From assembly GCF_014268275.3 (NCBI RefSeq), contig NZ_CP077084.1, positions 620,001 through 684,000 on the forward strand: 64,000 nucleotides of DNA, read 5' to 3'. Position numbers and translations under genes: made by a program. A model generated the notes under the pieces. The model saw nothing but the letters and a program-made list of their open reading frames with translations, was not told the DNA's origin and made no database searches. The DNA is from Pseudomonas tritici (GTDB lineage: Bacteria > Pseudomonadota > Gammaproteobacteria > Pseudomonadales > Pseudomonadaceae). This document shows positions 9,410-19,104 of this stretch, in pieces (the stretch's first letter is position 1; each line of letters starts with the position of its first letter).

Positions 9410-9520
9410 ACCTCCCTCGCAGCAAAAGCCTCCCGTAAGAAATTTCATCAAGCCTCGAAGCCTTAATTTCCAAGGCTCGCGCAGGCATCCCCAAAAATTC
9501 TCGGCAGCTCTTTTAGAAAG

Positions 9521-9537
9521 TTGGCCGCTTGATTGCA
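9521..9537 (+). promoter_or_regulatory. sigma-54 (-24/-12) promoter of hutU
   Basis: TTGGCCGCTTGATTGCA contains TGG and TTGC with exactly the consensus spacing of TGGCACG-N4-TTGC. It lies about 90 bases upstream of the hutU start. The predicted transcription start falls inside the HutC-type dyad immediately downstream. Sigma-54 dependence of hutU is known in P. fluorescens. Confidence 0.85.
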
Positions 9538-9541
9538 TATG

Positions 9542-9555
9542 CTTGTATGTACAAG
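9542..9555. promoter_or_regulatory. HutC operator at hutU
   Basis: CTTGTATGTACAAG is a near-perfect 14-bp dyad placed over the predicted transcription start of the sigma-54 promoter, an ideal position for repression. It shares TTGTAT-TACA with the site between hutF and hutC. Confidence 0.85.
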
Positions 9556-9624
9556 TAAAGATGTGTGCGTAAGAGTCCACTTCGCACCAACACAGTATGC
9601 GCATCAATCGCCGAGGAGTTTTTT

Positions 9625-11295
9625 GTGACTAAGCCAACCAAGTACCGTGACGTAGAAATCCGCGCCGCCCACGGTAACAAGCTCACCGCCAAAAGCTGGC
9701 TGACTGAAGCGCCGCTGCGCATGCTGATGAACAACCTCGACCCACAAGTGGCCGAGAACCCGAAAGAACTGGTGGTATACGGCGGTATCGGCCGTGCGGC
9801 GCGTAACTGGGAGTGCTACGACCAGATCGTCGAGAGCCTCACCCACCTCAATGATGACGAAACCCTGCTGGTGCAATCCGGCAAGCCGGTTGGCGTGTTC
9901 AAGACCCACAGCAACGCTCCGCGCGTACTGATCGCCAACTCCAACCTGGTGCCGCACTGGGCCAGTTGGGAACACTTCAACGAGCTGGATGCCAAGGGCC
10001 TGGCCATGTACGGCCAGATGACCGCCGGCAGCTGGATCTACATCGGCAGCCAGGGCATCGTCCAAGGCACCTACGAAACCTTCGTCGAAGCCGGTCGCCA
10101 GCATTACAACAGCGACCTGACCGGCCGTTGGGTCCTCACCGCCGGCCTCGGCGGCATGGGCGGCGCCCAACCACTGGCTGCAACCCTGGCCGGCGCGTGC
10201 TCGCTGAACATCGAGTGCCAGCAGGTCAGCATCGATTTCCGCCTCAGCAGCCGCTATGTCGACGAGCAAGCCACGGACCTCGACGACGCCCTGGCGCGCA
10301 TCGCCAAATACACACAGGAAGGCAAGGCCATCTCCATCGCCCTGTTGGGTAACGCGGCGGAAATCCTGCCGGAACTGGTCAAGCGCGGCGTGCGCCCGGA
10401 CATGGTCACCGACCAGACCAGCGCCCACGACCCACTCAACGGCTACCTGCCGGCCGGCTGGACCTGGGACGAATACCGCGCCCGCGCCAAGACCGAACCG
10501 GCTGCCGTAATCAAGGCCGCCAAGCAGTCGATGGCCGTGCACGTCAAAGCCATGCTGGAATTCCAGAAACAAGGCATCCCGACCTTCGACTACGGCAACA
10601 ACATCCGCCAGATGGCCCAGGAAGAAGGCGTGGAAAATGCCTTCGATTTCCCAGGCTTTGTACCGGCGTACATCCGCCCACTGTTCTGCCGTGGCATCGG
10701 CCCGTTCCGTTGGGCTGCACTGTCCGGCGACCCGCAAGACATCTACAAGACCGACGCCAAAGTCAAAGAGCTGATCCCCGACGACGCGCACCTGCACAAC
10801 TGGCTGGACATGGCCCGCGAGCGCATCAGCTTCCAGGGCCTGCCGGCGCGTATCTGCTGGGTTGGCCTGGGCCAGCGCGCCAAGCTCGGCCTGGCGTTCA
10901 ACGAAATGGTACGCAGCGGCGAGCTGTCGGCTCCGGTGGTGATCGGTCGCGACCACCTCGATTCCGGCTCGGTCGCCAGCCCGAACCGCGAAACCGAAGC
11001 CATGCAGGACGGTTCCGACGCCGTGTCCGACTGGCCGCTGCTCAACGCCTTGCTCAACACCGCCAGCGGCGCGACCTGGGTCTCGCTGCACCACGGCGGC
11101 GGCGTGGGCATGGGCTTCTCCCAGCACTCCGGCATGGTCATCGTCTGCGACGGTACCGACGAAGCGGCTGAGCGGATCGCCCGCGTGCTGCACAACGACC
11201 CGGCTACCGGGGTGATGCGTCATGCGGATGCGGGTTACCAGATCGCGATCGACTGCGCCAAGGAGCAGGGCCTCAATCTCCCGATGATCAAATAA
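9625..11295 (+). CDS. hutU: urocanate hydratase (urocanase)
   Basis: Cytosolic NAD-dependent enzyme converting urocanate to imidazolone propionate, step two of histidine breakdown. The 556-residue product matches the family length. The dinucleotide-binding segment [19 protein letters not shown] is near residue 176, and the conserved [15 protein letters not shown] and [15 protein letters not shown] segments are in the C-terminal half. GTG at 9625 is chosen because GAGGAG lies 6 bases upstream and the size then fits; the longer frame to 9565 would start inside the promoter leader. First gene of the ten-gene hut unit. Confidence 0.97.
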   Translation: MTKPTKYRDVEIRAAHGNKLTAKSWLTEAPLRMLMNNLDPQVAENPKELVVYGGIGRAARNWECYDQIVESLTHLNDDETLLVQSGKPVGVFKTHSNAPRVLIANSNLVPHWASWEHFNELDAKGLAMYGQMTAGSWIYIGSQGIVQGTYETFVEAGRQHYNSDLTGRWVLTAGLGGMGGAQPLAATLAGACSLNIECQQVSIDFRLSSRYVDEQATDLDDALARIAKYTQEGKAISIALLGNAAEILPELVKRGVRPDMVTDQTSAHDPLNGYLPAGWTWDEYRARAKTEPAAVIKAAKQSMAVHVKAMLEFQKQGIPTFDYGNNIRQMAQEEGVENAFDFPGFVPAYIRPLFCRGIGPFRWAALSGDPQDIYKTDAKVKELIPDDAHLHNWLDMARERISFQGLPARICWVGLGQRAKLGLAFNEMVRSGELSAPVVIGRDHLDSGSVASPNRETEAMQDGSDAVSDWPLLNALLNTASGATWVSLHHGGGVGMGFSQHSGMVIVCDGTDEAAERIARVLHNDPATGVMRHADAGYQIAIDCAKEQGLNLPMIK

Positions 11296-11298
11296 CAA

Positions 11299-11392
11299 AA
11301 TGTGGGAGCGGGCTTGCTCGCGAATGCGGTGTATCAGTCACCGGAATCGTTAGCTGACCCACCGCTTTCGCGAGCAAGCCCGCTCCCACATT
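11299..11392. repeat. REPIN, class GTGGGAGCGGGCTTGCTCGCGAA
   Basis: Inverted pair of REP sequences, TGTGGGAGCGGGCTTGCTCGCG and CGCGAGCAAGCCCGCTCCCACA, arms identical over 22 bases, separated by about 47 bases. It lies inside the hut operon, between hutU and the NCS1 transporter gene. Confidence 0.93.
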
Positions 11393-11438
11393 TGATCTGC
11401 AGTGAACCAGAAAACAATCCATCAGAGGTTGAACACAC

Positions 11439-12884
11439 ATGGCTGCAAATGACACCACCCCGTTGATCGAAAGGCGTTCGATCGACTACATCCCGGAAGC
11501 GGAAAGACACGGTCGTCTATTGAGCCAGTTCACCCTGTGGATGGGCGCCAATCTGCAGATCACTGCGATTGTCACCGGGGCTTTGGCCGTGGTGCTGGGC
11601 GGTGATGTGTTCTGGTCGTTGATCGGTTTGCTGATTGGCCAACTGATTGGCGGCGGCGTGATGGCGCTGCATGCGGCGCAAGGGCCCAAGCTGGGCCTGC
11701 CGCAGATGATCTCCAGCCGGGTGCAGTTCGGTGTGTATGGCGCGGCTATTCCGATCGTGCTGGTCTGTTTGATGTACCTCGGTTTTACCGCCACCGGCAC
11801 CGTGCTGTCCGGTCAGGCGCTGGGCCAGTTGTTCGGTGTCAGCGACAGCGTCGGGATCCTGATCTTTGCCAGTGTCATTGTGCTGGTCACGGTGCTGGGT
11901 TACCGGGTGATCCATTTCATTGGGCGTGTCGCCAGCGTCATTGGGGTGATTGCCTTTGTCTACCTGTTCAGCCGTCTGATCGGCCAGACCGACGTTGGCG
12001 CGCTCCTGCAAATCCGCCACTTCAGCTGGAGCAGCTTCCTGCTGGCGGTGTCGCTCGCGGCCTCCTGGCAGATAGCCTTCGGCCCTTATGTGGCTGACTA
12101 TTCACGCTATCTGCCGAGCAAGACGTCTTCGGTGAAGACCTTTTTCGCGGCTGGCGCGGGTTCGGTGATTGGGGCGCAGGTGGCGATGACCCTTGGCGTG
12201 TTTGCCGCGGCCATGTCCAACGGGCAATTTGCCGGTCACGAAGTGGCCTATATCGTGGGTTTGAGCGGTACCGGTGCCACCGCTGCCCTGCTGTATTTCA
12301 GCATCGCGTTCGGCAAGGTCACCATCTCCACGCTCAACTCCTACGGCAGCTTCATGTGCATCGCGACCATCATCAGCGGCTTCCGTGGTCGCCTGGAGGT
12401 TACGCGCCTGCAGCGCCTGGTGTTTGTGCTGGTGATTGTCGGCACTGCGACCCTGATCGCGTTGCTCGGTCAGCACTCATTCCTCGGCGCGTTCAAGTCT
12501 TTCATCCTGTTCCTGCTGGCGTTCTTTACGCCATGGAGCGCAATCAACCTGGTCGACTACTACTGCATTACCCGCGAGCGCTATGACGTGCCGGCGCTGG
12601 CCGACCCTAACGGTCGCTACGGCCGTTGGAACCTGCTCGGTATCAGCGTGTATGTCTTCGGCGTGCTGGTGCAGTTGCCATTTATCTCCACCAAGTTCTA
12701 CACCGGTCCCTTGGTGGCTGCGCTGGGTGATGTGGATATCTCCTGGATCATCGGGCTGGTGCTTCCCGCAGCCTTGTACTACGTGTGTGCGAAAAAATGG
12801 CACGGCACAGTGCCCGATCAATTGATCCTGCCAGTAGAGCAGGGCGCTACACCAACAACAAACGGGCTGGCTGCACAAGCCTGA
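11439..12884 (+). CDS. hutTu: NCS1-family permease, likely urocanate transporter
   Basis: 481-residue inner-membrane protein with about 12 hydrophobic helices and the NCS1 (cytosine/purine/allantoin permease) pattern, including GPYVADYSRYLP near residue 211 and PWSAINLVDYY near residue 366. A gene of this family at this exact place in the P. fluorescens hut locus has been reported to carry urocanate uptake, so urocanate is the likely substrate; the sequence alone would suggest a cytosine permease-like protein. ATG with AGAGG upstream. It lies 143 bases after hutU, across a REPIN. Confidence 0.88.
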   Translation: MAANDTTPLIERRSIDYIPEAERHGRLLSQFTLWMGANLQITAIVTGALAVVLGGDVFWSLIGLLIGQLIGGGVMALHAAQGPKLGLPQMISSRVQFGVYGAAIPIVLVCLMYLGFTATGTVLSGQALGQLFGVSDSVGILIFASVIVLVTVLGYRVIHFIGRVASVIGVIAFVYLFSRLIGQTDVGALLQIRHFSWSSFLLAVSLAASWQIAFGPYVADYSRYLPSKTSSVKTFFAAGAGSVIGAQVAMTLGVFAAAMSNGQFAGHEVAYIVGLSGTGATAALLYFSIAFGKVTISTLNSYGSFMCIATIISGFRGRLEVTRLQRLVFVLVIVGTATLIALLGQHSFLGAFKSFILFLLAFFTPWSAINLVDYYCITRERYDVPALADPNGRYGRWNLLGISVYVFGVLVQLPFISTKFYTGPLVAALGDVDISWIIGLVLPAALYYVCAKKWHGTVPDQLILPVEQGATPTTNGLAAQA

Positions 12885-12953
12885 TGGGACGTGGACAGGG
12901 CAGGACGCCTACTGACTGCCGTAATCCATTTCAAGATTGGGAGCGTCACAACA

Positions 12954-13919
12954 ATGAAAATGCATAAGACCCTGTTGGCCACACTGTTCTCTGCGGGCGT
13001 GCTGGCGAGCGTTGGCGCCCAGGCGGCGGGCTGGTGCGAATCCGGCAAACCGGTGAAGTTCGCCGGCCTGAACTGGGAAAGCGGCATGTTGCTTACCGAC
13101 ATCCTGCAAACCGTGCTGGAAAAAGGCTACGACTGCAAAACCGACAGCCTGCCAGGTAACTCCATCACCATGGAAAACGCCCTGAGCAGCAACGATATCC
13201 AAGTGTTTGCCGAAGAATGGGTCGGCCGCAGCGAGGTCTGGAACAAGGCCGAGAAGGCCGGCAAAGTCGTCGGTGTCGGCGCTCCGATCGTCGGCGCGAT
13301 TGAAGGCTGGTACGTGCCGCGCTACGTGATCGAAGGCGACGCCAAGCGCAAGCTGGAAGCCAAGGCCCCGGACCTGAAAAACATCGCCGACCTGGCCAAG
13401 TACGCCTCGGTGTTCAAGGACCAGGAAGAACCGTCCAAGGGTCGCTTCTACAACTGCCCGGCCGGCTGGACCTGCGAGCTGGACAACAGCGAAATGCTCA
13501 AGAGCTATGGCCTGGAAAGCACCTACACCAACTTCCGCCCAGGCACCGGCCCGGCGCTGGATGCGGCGGTGCTGTCGAGCTACAAGCGTGGCGAACCGAT
13601 CCTGTTTTACTACTGGTCGCCGACCCCGCTGATGGGCCAGGTCGACCTGGTCAAGCTGGAAGAAAAACCCGGCGTGGATAAGAGCGTGAGCATCAAGGTC
13701 GGCCTGTCCAAGACCTTCCACGAGCAGGCCCCGGAACTGGTGGCTGTGCTGGAAAAGGTCAACCTGCCGATCGACCTGCTGAACCAGAACCTGGGTCGTA
13801 TGGCCAAGGAGCGAATTGAGTCGCCGAAACTGGCGAAAATATTCCTCAAGGAACATCCTGAAGTCTGGCACGCCTGGGTGAGCGAAGACGCAGCCAAGAA
13901 AATCGACGCGGCCTTGTAG
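12954..13919 (+). CDS. hutX: histidine ABC transporter, substrate-binding protein
   Basis: 321-residue periplasmic protein with a signal peptide cleaved after VGAQAAG (about residue 23). The mature part belongs to the glycine betaine/proline (OpuAC-like) binding family: KPVKFAGLNWESGMLLTD at the start, aromatic residues at WYVPRYVIEG, and EPILFYYWSPTPLM. Located directly before permease and ATPase genes of the same import system. By position in the hut operon the substrate is histidine, as for HutX of other Gram-negatives. GGGAG precedes the ATG. Confidence 0.9.
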   Translation: MKMHKTLLATLFSAGVLASVGAQAAGWCESGKPVKFAGLNWESGMLLTDILQTVLEKGYDCKTDSLPGNSITMENALSSNDIQVFAEEWVGRSEVWNKAEKAGKVVGVGAPIVGAIEGWYVPRYVIEGDAKRKLEAKAPDLKNIADLAKYASVFKDQEEPSKGRFYNCPAGWTCELDNSEMLKSYGLESTYTNFRPGTGPALDAAVLSSYKRGEPILFYYWSPTPLMGQVDLVKLEEKPGVDKSVSIKVGLSKTFHEQAPELVAVLEKVNLPIDLLNQNLGRMAKERIESPKLAKIFLKEHPEVWHAWVSEDAAKKIDAAL

Positions 13920-13991
13920 GTCAAGACTGTCCGGCTACCCTTAGGGGCTGGTCGGACAGCCGGCCACAACCCATTGGATCGAGAGCACGTT

Positions 13992-14843
13992 ATGTTTCCT
14001 GAGAGTTTTACGTTTTCCATCGCCGACTGGGTCAACGGTTGGGTGGATTCCTTGGTTACCAACTACGGTGATGTGTTCCGGCACATTTCCGACACCCTGC
14101 TGTGGGCCATCGTCAACCTGGAAGGGATGCTGCGTGCGGCGCCCTGGTGGTTGATGCTGGCGATCGTCGGTGCGGTGGCCTGGCACGCCACGCGCAAGGT
14201 CGTAACCACGGCGGTGATCGTCGGGTTGCTGTTCCTGGTGGGCGCAGTTGGCCTGTGGGACAAGCTGATGCAAACCCTCGCGTTGATGATGGTCGCCACC
14301 GTGATCTCGGTGTTGATCGGCATTCCGCTGGGCATTCTGTCGGCACGCAGCAATCGCCTGCGTTCGGTGCTGATGCCGCTCCTCGACATCATGCAAACCA
14401 TGCCGAGCTTTGTGTACTTGATCCCGGTGCTGATGCTGTTCGGCCTGGGCAAGGTCCCGGCGATTTTCGCCACGGTGATCTACGCCGCGCCGCCGTTGAT
14501 TCGCCTGACCGACTTAGGCATTCGCCAGGTCGACGGCGAAGTCATGGAAGCCATCAACGCCTTTGGTGCCAACCGCTGGCAGCAACTGTTCGGCGTGCAA
14601 CTGCCGCTGGCATTGCCCAGCATCATGGCCGGGATCAACCAGACCACGATGATGGCGTTGTCGATGGTGGTCATCGCCTCGATGATCGGCGCCCGTGGCT
14701 TGGGTGAGGACGTGCTCGTCGGCATCCAGACCCTCAACGTTGGCCGTGGCCTTGAGGCCGGGCTGGCGATCGTGATTCTCGCAGTGGTCATTGACCGCAT
14801 TACCCAGGCCTATGGTCGTCCACGGCATGAGGCGAGCAAATGA
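13992..14843 (+). CDS. hutW: histidine ABC transporter, permease
   Basis: 283-residue inner-membrane protein with about six helices and the BPD_transp_1 coupling loop ([30 protein letters not shown], in which EAxxxFGAN..Q interacts with the ATPase). Its last codon overlaps the start of hutV (ATGA), so permease and ATPase are translationally coupled. An in-frame TTG at 13974 is possible, but the ATG with GAGAG upstream is preferred. Forms the membrane pore of HutXWV. Confidence 0.92.
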   Translation: MFPESFTFSIADWVNGWVDSLVTNYGDVFRHISDTLLWAIVNLEGMLRAAPWWLMLAIVGAVAWHATRKVVTTAVIVGLLFLVGAVGLWDKLMQTLALMMVATVISVLIGIPLGILSARSNRLRSVLMPLLDIMQTMPSFVYLIPVLMLFGLGKVPAIFATVIYAAPPLIRLTDLGIRQVDGEVMEAINAFGANRWQQLFGVQLPLALPSIMAGINQTTMMALSMVVIASMIGARGLGEDVLVGIQTLNVGRGLEAGLAIVILAVVIDRITQAYGRPRHEASK

Positions 14844-15664
14844 CTACTGTCAGCAAAATCGAAGTTAAAAACGTCTTCAAGATCTTCGGCAACCGATCCA
14901 AGGAGGCCTTGGCGATGGTTGGCCAGGGCAAGACCAAGGATCAGGTCCTGGCTGAGACCGGCTGCGTGGTCGGCGTGAATGACCTGTCGCTGAGCATCGG
15001 CACCGGCGAGATCTTCGTGATCATGGGCCTGTCGGGTTCCGGAAAATCCACGTTGGTGCGCCACTTCAACCGCCTGATCGACCCTACCAGCGGCGCGATC
15101 CTGGTGGACGGCGAAGACATTCTGCAACTGGACATGGAAGCCCTGCGCCAATTCCGTCGGCACAAGATCAGCATGGTGTTCCAGAGCTTCGGCCTGCTGC
15201 CGCACAAGAGCGTGCTCGACAACGTCGCCTACGGCCTGAAAGTGCGTGGCGAAACCAAGCAGGTGTGCGCCGAGCGCGCCTTGCACTGGATCGAAACCGT
15301 GGGCCTCAAAGGCTACGAAAATAAATACCCGCACCAGCTTTCCGGCGGCATGCGCCAGCGTGTCGGCCTGGCCCGTGCATTGGCGGCTGACACCGACATC
15401 ATCTTGATGGATGAAGCCTTCAGCGCCCTCGACCCGCTTATCCGCGCCGAGATGCAAGACCAGTTGCTGGAACTGCAAAAGACCTTGCACAAGACCATCG
15501 TGTTCATCACCCACGACCTCGACGAAGCCGTACGCATAGGCAACCGCATTGCGATCCTCAAGGACGGCAAGCTGATCCAGGTCGGCACCCCGCGCGAGAT
15601 TTTGCATTCGCCGGCGGATGAGTATGTGGATCGGTTTGTCCAGCGGCGGGCGGCGGTGGTGTGA
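14840..15664 (+). CDS. hutV: histidine ABC transporter, ATP-binding protein
   Basis: 274-residue cytosolic ATPase of the ProV/OpuAA type. Walker [10 protein letters not shown] is near residue 62, the signature LSGGMRQR near residue 169 and Walker [14 protein letters not shown] near residue 190, then the H-loop [11 protein letters not shown]. No C-terminal CBS pair is present, unlike long ProV proteins. It overlaps hutW by four bases and is followed by a REP junction before hutH1. Confidence 0.93.
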   Translation: MTTVSKIEVKNVFKIFGNRSKEALAMVGQGKTKDQVLAETGCVVGVNDLSLSIGTGEIFVIMGLSGSGKSTLVRHFNRLIDPTSGAILVDGEDILQLDMEALRQFRRHKISMVFQSFGLLPHKSVLDNVAYGLKVRGETKQVCAERALHWIETVGLKGYENKYPHQLSGGMRQRVGLARALAADTDIILMDEAFSALDPLIRAEMQDQLLELQKTLHKTIVFITHDLDEAVRIGNRIAILKDGKLIQVGTPREILHSPADEYVDRFVQRRAAVV

Positions 15665-15715
15665 GCCAGGTTTTGTGGTGAACCGGCTGGCGCTATCGCA
15701 GCGGTGCGACGATTC

Positions 15716-15781
15716 GACAAGCCAGCTCCCACATTTGACTGGGTTCACGCAGTTCAAATGTGGGAGCGGGCTTGCTCGCGA
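15716..15781. repeat. two REP repeats facing each other across a spacer
   Basis: A leftward REP half (CAAGCCAGCTCCCACATTTG) and a rightward REP half (AAATGTGGGAGCGGGCTTGC) are joined by about 20 bases. The two halves belong to different REP subclasses (GCTGG and GCGGG). The arrangement is opposite to that of the normal REPINs in this window. Located between hutV and hutH1. Confidence 0.85.
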
Positions 15782-15823
15782 AGAGGCCGGCAAAGCTGCA
15801 CAAGAATTAAAGAAGGTATGAAG

Positions 15824-17332
15824 ATGTCCCAGGCAGCAAAAATCATCATCGCCGACGCCCCCCTGCGCTGGCAGGACGTGGTCGCCGTGGCCCGCCACGG
15901 CGCCGTGCTCGAACTCTCGGGCCAAGCCTGGGCGCGCATCGACAATGCCCAGGCCATCGTGCAGCGCATCGTTACCAGCGGCGAGCGCGCCTATGGGGTG
16001 AACACCGGCCTGGGCGCGCTGTGCAATGTGTCGCTCAAAGGCGAGCAACTCAGCCAGCTGTCGCGCAATACCCTGCTCAGCCATGCCTGTGGCGTCGGCC
16101 CGGTGCTCAGCGATGAACAAACGCGCGCGATCATCTGCGCCGCCGTCATCAACTACAGCCACGGCAAGTCCGGCCTGCATCCGCAGGTGGTGCATTCGCT
16201 GCTGGCGTTGCTCAACCACGGCATCACACCGCAAGTGCCGTCCCAGGGTTCGGTGGGTTACCTGACCCATATGGCCCACGTCGGCGTGGCCTTGCTGGGT
16301 GTTGGCACGGTGAGCTATTGCGGCCAGATAGTGTCGGCGCAAGAAGCCCTGGCTGCTGAAGGTTTGCAGTCGGTGGTGCTTGGCGCCAAAGACGGCCTGT
16401 GCCTGGTCAACGGCACGCCATGCATGACCGGGCTGAGCTGCCTGGCCCTGGCCGACGCGCATCACTTGCTGCAATGGGCCGACGTGATCGGCGCCATGAG
16501 TTTTGAGGCCCAACGTGGTCAGATCGATGCGTTTGATGAAGAAATCATCGCGCTCAAGCCGCACCCCGGCATGCAACACGTGGGCAGCAACCTGCGCGCC
16601 TTGCTTGATGGCAGCGAAGTGATCGCCAGCAGCCGTGGTATTCGCACCCAGGACGCACTGAGCATCCGCTCAATCCCGCAAATCCACGGCGCGGCGCGTG
16701 ACCAGGTGGAGCACGCCACGCGGCAGATTGAGACTGAACTCAACAGCGCCACCGACAACCCACTGCTGCTCGGCACGCCGGACCACTACCGCGTGGTGTC
16801 CCAGGCCAATCCCCACGGCCAATCCGTCGCATTGGCGGCAGACATGCTCGCCATTGCCATGGCCGAAATCGGCTCGGTGGCCGAACGCCGCCTGGACCGC
16901 CTGATCAACCCGCATGTCAGTGGCTTGCCGGCGTTCCTGGTCAGCAACCCCGGGGTCAACTCCGGGATGATGATCGTGCAGTACGTCGCCGCCTCGCTGT
17001 GCGGGCAAAACCGCCAACTGGCGCAACCGGCGGTGCTCGACAACTTCGTCACCTCGGGCCTGCAGGAAGACCACCTGAGCATGGGCACCAACGCCGCGCT
17101 CAAGCTGCACCAAGTGTTGGCCAACGTGACGCAGATCCTTGCCATCGAGTACTTGCTGGCGGCCCAGGCGTATGAGTTCCTCAAAGACCAGCGTTTCGGT
17201 GCAGGCACTGACCGCGCCTGGCGCCTGCTGCGTGAAGTTGTACCTGCTTATGAGCAGGACCGTTGGCTGGCGCCGGACATTGCGAGCGCTGCCCAACTGA
17301 TCAACGACACCGCTTTCCCTAATTTGCACTGA
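15824..17332 (+). CDS. hutH1: histidase-family protein lacking the MIO triad
   Basis: 502-residue member of the histidine/phenylalanine ammonia-lyase family, immediately before the canonical hutH2. It keeps the substrate-side motif AYGVNTGLGALCN (near residue 50), LVNGTP (near 195) and QEDHLSMG, so the fold is clearly that of the family. The Ala-Ser-Gly that cyclises to the electrophilic MIO cofactor is replaced by Tyr-Leu-Thr (residues 146-148, bases 16259-16267), and the Tyr of the DPYSLR motif is replaced by Leu (DALSIR, residue 279). Ammonia-lyase chemistry through MIO is therefore not expected; the real role is unknown. The ATG at 15824 is chosen over 15818 because the GAAGG site needs the longer spacing. 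Confidence 0.88.
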   Translation: MSQAAKIIIADAPLRWQDVVAVARHGAVLELSGQAWARIDNAQAIVQRIVTSGERAYGVNTGLGALCNVSLKGEQLSQLSRNTLLSHACGVGPVLSDEQTRAIICAAVINYSHGKSGLHPQVVHSLLALLNHGITPQVPSQGSVGYLTHMAHVGVALLGVGTVSYCGQIVSAQEALAAEGLQSVVLGAKDGLCLVNGTPCMTGLSCLALADAHHLLQWADVIGAMSFEAQRGQIDAFDEEIIALKPHPGMQHVGSNLRALLDGSEVIASSRGIRTQDALSIRSIPQIHGAARDQVEHATRQIETELNSATDNPLLLGTPDHYRVVSQANPHGQSVALAADMLAIAMAEIGSVAERRLDRLINPHVSGLPAFLVSNPGVNSGMMIVQYVAASLCGQNRQLAQPAVLDNFVTSGLQEDHLSMGTNAALKLHQVLANVTQILAIEYLLAAQAYEFLKDQRFGAGTDRAWRLLREVVPAYEQDRWLAPDIASAAQLINDTAFPNLH

Positions 17333-17371
17333 ACACTTTATTCAAAAGAACAATTCACAAGGAGTATGAAT

Positions 17372-18904
17372 GTGACTGCGCTAAACCTGATTCCAGGCCA
17401 ACTGAGCCTTGCCCAACTGCGGGCCATCTACCAGCAGCCGGTAACCCTCAGCCTGGATGAAAGCGCCACGGCGCAGATCGAAGCCAGCGTTGCCTGCGTG
17501 GAGCAGATTCTTGCCGAGAACCGCACCGCCTATGGCATCAACACCGGCTTCGGCCTGCTCGCCTCGACCCGCATCGCCAGCGAAGACTTGGAAAACCTCC
17601 AGCGCTCCCTCGTGCTGTCCCACGCCGCCGGTGTGGGTGAGCCGATCAGCGATGCGCTGGTGCGGCTGGTCATGGTGCTCAAGGTCAACAGCCTGAGCCG
17701 TGGGTTCTCCGGGATCCGCCGCCAAGTGATCGACGCGCTGATCGCGCTGATCAACGCCGAGGTGTATCCGCATATTCCGTTGAAAGGTTCGGTCGGTGCG
17801 TCCGGCGACCTGGCGCCGTTGGCGCACATGTCCCTGGTGCTACTGGGCGAAGGCAAGGCGCGCTACAAGGGCGAATGGCTGGAAGCCACCGACGCGCTGA
17901 AAGTCGCCGGCCTCACGCCGTTGACCCTCGCCGCCAAGGAAGGCCTGGCTTTGCTCAACGGCACTCAGGTGTCCACCGCCTATGCCTTGCGTGGGTTGTT
18001 TGAAGGCGAAGACCTGTTCGCCGGCGCCCTGGCGTGCGGCGCCCTCACCGTGGAAGCGGTACTCGGTTCGCGCTCGCCGTTCGACGCACGTATTCATGCC
18101 GCACGTGGCCAGCGTGGGCAGATCGATTCAGCAGCGGCCTACCGTGACCTGCTGGGCGAAAGCAGCCAGGTTTCGCAGTCGCACCAGAACTGCGACAAGG
18201 TGCAGGACCCGTACTCCCTGCGCTGCCAGCCCCAAGTCATGGGCGCTTGCCTGACCCAGTTCCGCCAGGCAGCTGAAGTGCTGGTGGTGGAAGCCAACGC
18301 CGTGTCGGATAACCCGCTGGTGTTTGCAGCCGAAGGCGACGTGATCTCGGGCGGCAACTTCCACGCCGAACCTGTTGCTATGGCTGCCGATAATATGGCG
18401 CTGGCCATCGCTGAAATCGGTTCGCTGAGCGAGCGCCGTATCTCGTTGATGATGGACAAGCACATGTCGCAATTGCCGCCGTTCCTGGTGGGCAATGGTG
18501 GGGTCAACTCCGGCTTCATGATCGCCCAGGTGACTGCCGCCGCACTCGCCAGCGAGAACAAGGCGCTGGCTCACCCGCACAGTGTCGACAGCCTGCCGAC
18601 TTCTGCCAACCAGGAAGACCATGTGTCCATGGCACCGGCTGCCGGCAAGCGTCTGTGGGAGATGGCTGAGAATACGCGTGGCGTTCTCGCCGTGGAATGG
18701 CTGGCAGCCTGCCAGGGCCTGGACCTGCGCGAAGGCCTGAAAACCTCGCCGAAGTTGGAAAAGGCGCGCGGAATTCTGCGCGACAAAGTGGCGTTCTATG
18801 ACAAGGACCGATTCTTCGCCCCGGACATCAACGCCGCCAGCGAATTGCTCGCCACTCGCTGCCTGAATGAGCTGGTGCCGGCCAATCTCCTGCCGAGCCT
18901 GTAA
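17372..18904 (+). CDS. hutH: histidine ammonia-lyase (histidase)
   Basis: Also called hutH2. It removes ammonia from L-histidine to give urocanate, the first step of the pathway. The 510-residue product has the full active site: [13 protein letters not shown] near residue 52, the MIO-forming Ala143-Ser144-Gly145 within [18 protein letters not shown], and Tyr281 in DPYSLRC. The GTG at 17372 is preferred over ATG at 17366 since GGAG then has a 7-base spacing and the length equals characterised Pseudomonas histidases. It lies 39 bases after hutH1. Confidence 0.96.
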   Translation: MTALNLIPGQLSLAQLRAIYQQPVTLSLDESATAQIEASVACVEQILAENRTAYGINTGFGLLASTRIASEDLENLQRSLVLSHAAGVGEPISDALVRLVMVLKVNSLSRGFSGIRRQVIDALIALINAEVYPHIPLKGSVGASGDLAPLAHMSLVLLGEGKARYKGEWLEATDALKVAGLTPLTLAAKEGLALLNGTQVSTAYALRGLFEGEDLFAGALACGALTVEAVLGSRSPFDARIHAARGQRGQIDSAAAYRDLLGESSQVSQSHQNCDKVQDPYSLRCQPQVMGACLTQFRQAAEVLVVEANAVSDNPLVFAAEGDVISGGNFHAEPVAMAADNMALAIAEIGSLSERRISLMMDKHMSQLPPFLVGNGGVNSGFMIAQVTAAALASENKALAHPHSVDSLPTSANQEDHVSMAPAAGKRLWEMAENTRGVLAVEWLAACQGLDLREGLKTSPKLEKARGILRDKVAFYDKDRFFAPDINAASELLATRCLNELVPANLLPSL

Positions 18905-18915
18905 CCGCAACACCT

Positions 18916-19048
18916 TGTAGTGAGCGGGCTTGCCCCGCGCTGGGCTGCGCAGCAGCCCTGAAGTGGCCACCGCATGTCTTCAGACAGAACGCGAGGCAGG
19001 TTTTGGGGCTGCTTCGCAGCCCAGCGCGGGGCAAGCCCGCTCACTACA
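18916..19048. repeat. 133-bp inverted repeat of a second REP family (TAGTGAGCGGGCTTGCCCCGC)
   Basis: Left arm TGTAGTGAGCGGGCTTGCCC continuing through CGCGCTGGGCTGCGCAGCAGCCC, right arm its reverse complement ending in GCCCGCTCACTACA. The arms match over about 40 bases, longer than the other REPINs, and the ends differ (GTAGTGAGCGG in place of TGTGGGAGCGG). It lies between hutH and hutT inside the hut operon. Confidence 0.92.
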
Positions 19049-19104
19049 GTTGTCAGGCGCCAGGTTCGGATTTTTCTCAGGATAAAAATAATTAAGGACG
19101 AGAA

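Noticed and set aside
14810..16579. Minus-strand frame of 589 codons opposite hutV and hutH1
   Set aside because: It spans two good genes and the REP junction between them; no family likeness.
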